NCBI GenBank assembly: GCA_963971535.1 | Contig: OZ020589.1 | Location: 72,121,520 to 72,185,519 of the forward strand | Direction of reading: 5' to 3' | Length of the DNA stretch: 64,000 nt | Source of the DNA: Notolepis coatsorum | Lineage: Eukaryota > Chordata > Actinopteri > Aulopiformes > Paralepididae | Shown here: positions 61,071 through 64,000 of the stretch, one piece after another | How the letters are laid out: every line of letters begins with the position of its first letter | How positions within the stretch are numbered: position 1 is the stretch's first letter | Program-made: the position numbers and the translations under genes | The notes under the pieces: model-generated | Seen by the model: only the letters and a program-made list of their open reading frames with translations | What the model was told of the DNA's origin: nothing | Database searches by the model: none

Positions 61071-61997
61071 GCATACAACTCTAACAATAACATTCGGTGC
61101 GCATACACATAGCATATATAAATTAAATGAAGTGCAATCAGCCCTTAATAATACTTTAAAATTATCCACACATAAACGTATGGGCACAGCAAGGTTATTC
61201 TAACAATTTAAGTAATCACTCCATTAAAGGCACATTGAAGCGCTAAAATGCGCTGCTTTTCTATCTTATCTAATCAGTTAAATCGGTTCTAGTGGCTTCT
61301 CCACGTTGTTAATTATTTATCTCTTATTCCTTATCTATATCTTTCCATTGATTTTTATTTTATTAAATTTTTTCTTCTCATCACCCTATATTTTTTAAAT
61401 ATAATTTAACTTACATTGTTCTTTTCCAATGTTCTTCACATTAAGGTGTCAATATTACTATATATTTTTTAAATATATTGTAACTTACATTATTCTTTTC
61501 CAATGTTCTTCACATTAAGTGTCAATACTGATCTACAATCTTTTCCTTTTTTTTTCCCTCACACGTTGGTGGAGGGTTCAAAGGAATATGTCGATAAAGG
61601 TTTATTCTCTTTTTATTTTATTTTTTATTTTTATCTTTAGGTTAATTATCACAATACTTCATTACAGTAAGGGAAGGTGCAAGACCAAAAGCGACATTCT
61701 ATTGCAATAGAATGGAAATGTTAGATCCTATGGCAATGAGCATAGGAAAATTAGGATTACAATGCTCAGGTTGGGCAATCCGGTGGACCATGGGAGAAAG
61801 TCAATCGCGGATGATGTGTTCTTGGAACACAGGCATGTTCGACTTTCTGGGAGAGGGGAAAATAGGGGATTTTTATTTGTATATATATATGTTTTTAAGC
61901 TCAGCTCTCAACGGGACCTCATTAATTGGATGTGCATCTATTGTAGCTTCATACTCCAGAAACATTACCAAAAACTACACGAAAACATGCATAGACT

Positions 61998-64000
61998 ATG
62001 GCTAGTTTGAATATAATGGTATGGAACACCGGTGGGATAAACAAACAACACAAGCGCAAAAGCATGCTTACACTGATGAAAAAAGAACATGTGGACGTGG
62101 CACTATTAAGCGAAACGCACATTTTAGAGGGAGACATAAATACGTTAGCGGATAACATATACCATAATATTGGTCACTCTTCTTTTGCTACGAGAACTAG
62201 AGGGGTAGCCATAGTCGTCAGACGCAAATTAAATATCGAATTGAAAGGGGTATGGTCGGATGCTGAGGGGCGCATAACTATAGCTAGGATTATACACAAT
62301 AACAGGAAAATTGCATTGGCAGCGGTATATGCCCCGAATTTGTACGAAGTAGGTTTCTTCACTTCACTAACAGGAGAAATGTTAAACCATCCCGAGTACT
62401 CATACATAATAGGTGCGGATTTTAATGCCATTTGGAACCCAAGGATGGACAAAACTTACCTTTCCTTCTCCAGCGAACAAAAGAATTCATCTAAAGCATT
62501 AAAAGATTGGTCGAAATCAACAGGAGTAACTGATTTATGGCGTTCACTTAACCCCATGACCCGCAAGTACTCCTGTCGTTCGGCGAGACACAACACACTA
62601 TCCAGAATTGATTACGTCTTTGCATCCCCGAGAATATTTGATAAATACGAAGTGGAAATGACACCCAATGCGCTATCAGATCACTGCTACTTAATCCTGA
62701 AAGCAACATTTGGTACATTATCTACCCGGGCCCCAAGATGGCGTTTTAATTCGATGCTGCTTAACAACAAGGAATTCATTACACAAATTAAAGAAGCTCT
62801 CACAGTATTCCTACAAGTTAATGCTAACTCGGTGCAAGATCCCAGAATATTATGGATGTCGGTAAAGAGTATGATCAAGGATTTCTCGGATAGATTTACA
62901 TCCATATTGCGCAAAAATCAAAACACAAAACTGTCTGAAAAGGAAACACTTTACTCAACGCTTTTTAATTCTTTAAAATACAACAACTCTACTAGACTAG
63001 ATAACCAAGTTAACATTCTAAAGACCGAGATCAAAGCAATGTACAGACAAAAATCGGAATTGCAAATACGCAGCACTAGACAACAGCAGTACTTCCAAGG
63101 TTCTAAACCTAGTCACCTATTAGCCATGCGACTAAGAATTAATGCAAAATTTGCAGATATAACTGCCATTAGGAAACAACAAGCTCTAGTAACAGAACCC
63201 AAAATAATAAACGATACATTCAAAGAATTCTACTCCGATTTATATAACTCAGAAACGACCTTTGATCAAGACAAATTAGACACATATCTTAATCAAATTA
63301 CTCTCCCTAAACTTACAGATGAAGACGCTAAACAGTTAGAAGTACCGATCACATTAGATGAACTCAAGAAGGCCATATCCGGAATGAAAAACGGCAAAGC
63401 TCCGGGAATTGACGGTATCCCATCAGAAATGTACATTTCTTGCTGGGACATATTTGGACCCTTATTACTAAATATGATCTTATACTCAGTCAAAGAGGGA
63501 AGCTTCATCGAACACCAAAATACCGCACTCATTTCAGTTCTTCACAAAAAAGACAAAGACCCCACTGAATGCGGTAGTTACCGTCCTTTAAGCCTCCTCG
63601 GAACCGATGTCAAACTGTACTCTAAGATATTAGCCATCAGATTGCAAAAGCATATGACGTCTTTAGTTCATACGGACCAAACAGGCTTCATAAAAGGTCG
63701 CCTGATCAATGATAACATAAGGCGAATACTGCACGTACTAGATACAGACAAAGAGGACATCACACCTAAGGCGATACTATCCCTGGATGCTATGAAAGCA
63801 TTTGACAGGTTGGAATGGTCGTTTCTATGGGCAGTATTGGAAAGGATGGGGTTAGGAAAAGGTTTCATTGATATGATTAAAGTACTATACAAGGACCCAT
63901 CGGCCATGATTACAACAGGCACAATCATCTCCAAAATCTTTCCGGTATCACGCTCTGCCAGACAGGGTTGCCCTCTTAGTCCCGGACTATTCAATTTATC
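61998..64000 (+). CDS. L1-type ORF2: endonuclease and reverse transcriptase, partial
   Basis: The frame starts at ATG 61998, directly after an in-frame TAG, and stays open to the edge (667 codons). The N-terminal part is an APE-type endonuclease: [52 protein letters not shown] and the closing [10 protein letters not shown]. The reverse transcriptase follows: [47 protein letters not shown], the catalytic motif A in [14 protein letters not shown], and [15 protein letters not shown]. The YADD box and C-terminus lie beyond 64000. No stop or frameshift in what is visible. Confidence 0.93.
   Translation, partial: MASLNIMVWNTGGINKQHKRKSMLTLMKKEHVDVALLSETHILEGDINTLADNIYHNIGHSSFATRTRGVAIVVRRKLNIELKGVWSDAEGRITIARIIHNNRKIALAAVYAPNLYEVGFFTSLTGEMLNHPEYSYIIGADFNAIWNPRMDKTYLSFSSEQKNSSKALKDWSKSTGVTDLWRSLNPMTRKYSCRSARHNTLSRIDYVFASPRIFDKYEVEMTPNALSDHCYLILKATFGTLSTRAPRWRFNSMLLNNKEFITQIKEALTVFLQVNANSVQDPRILWMSVKSMIKDFSDRFTSILRKNQNTKLSEKETLYSTLFNSLKYNNSTRLDNQVNILKTEIKAMYRQKSELQIRSTRQQQYFQGSKPSHLLAMRLRINAKFADITAIRKQQALVTEPKIINDTFKEFYSDLYNSETTFDQDKLDTYLNQITLPKLTDEDAKQLEVPITLDELKKAISGMKNGKAPGIDGIPSEMYISCWDIFGPLLLNMILYSVKEGSFIEHQNTALISVLHKKDKDPTECGSYRPLSLLGTDVKLYSKILAIRLQKHMTSLVHTDQTGFIKGRLINDNIRRILHVLDTDKEDITPKAILSLDAMKAFDRLEWSFLWAVLERMGLGKGFIDMIKVLYKDPSAMITTGTIISKIFPVSRSARQGCPLSPGLFNL

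Larger units (their letters stand above)
59320..64000 (+). mobile_element. L1-type (L1/Tx1 group) LINE, both ORFs open, cut by the window edge
   Basis: ORF1 (59505-60659) and ORF2 (61998 onward) are on the same strand and both unbroken as far as visible. About 180 bp ahead of ORF1 looks like 5' UTR, but no upstream boundary or TSD can be fixed because the 3' end is outside. The 1,338-bp spacer between ORFs is long for L1 and AT-rich, with duplications at 60941-61070 and 61390-61520. It may include a separate insertion. Confidence 0.88.

Overview
This is vertebrate, almost certainly teleost fish, genomic DNA. The window holds one host gene on the minus strand, cut by large introns, and a dense load of fish-type mobile DNA: L1/Tx1-like and L2-like LINEs, tRNA-derived SINEs, and many non-autonomous hAT, piggyBac-like and PIF/Harbinger-like elements with readable target-site duplications (TSDs). 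Microsatellites and minisatellites are also dense. I recognise no LTR element, retrovirus, Polinton, bacterial operon, CRISPR array, rRNA or tRNA gene.

The host gene is fbxw7, the F-box/WD40 substrate receptor of an SCF ubiquitin ligase. Ten exons read from high to low coordinates: 47128-47046, 45091-44950, 41391-41257, 37559-37436 (F-box), 30080-29944, 29216-29103, 15989-15808, 14190-13965, 10398-10188 and 224-1. All visible splice sites are GT-AG and phases agree across every junction. Aligned by memory to the 707-residue human isoform, they cover residues 168 to 693 without gap. The last 14 codons lie beyond the left edge. Isoform-specific first exons are not found between 47129 and 64000 and are probably further right.

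Region by region: 225-10187 (intron) holds piggyBac-like pieces, a broken LINE split by a 1.36-kb hAT-like element with 5-bp TSDs, an L2 remnant and a small hAT element. 10399-13964 has a 35-bp minisatellite, a Harbinger-like element and a SINE with a perfect 14-bp TSD. 14191-15807 has a second 35-bp minisatellite. 15990-29102 has nested hAT/piggyBac insertions, a fold-back element and long CA arrays. 30081-37435 has a SPIN/Charlie-like hAT with a transposase remnant, a 40-bp minisatellite built from the F-box exon's own splice donor, and a 4-kb nest of DNA transposons splitting that minisatellite. 37560-41256 has GAAA arrays, a piggyBac-like element and a 60-bp minisatellite. 41392-44949 has an L2 fragment split by a hAT element. 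47129-59300 has a 4-kb array of 29-bp units, the inverted partner of the left-hand 5-bp-TSD element, and three hAT elements almost end to end. 59505-64000 (plus strand) is an L1-type LINE with open ORF1 and open, edge-truncated ORF2.

The most unusual signal is tandem duplication at fbxw7 splice sites. The exon ending at 13965 has its last 46 bases and donor repeated in tandem, giving a second donor 47 nt downstream. The F-box exon donor has seeded a 40-bp minisatellite of about 16 decoy donors. In both cases the next downstream donor would bring in an early stop.
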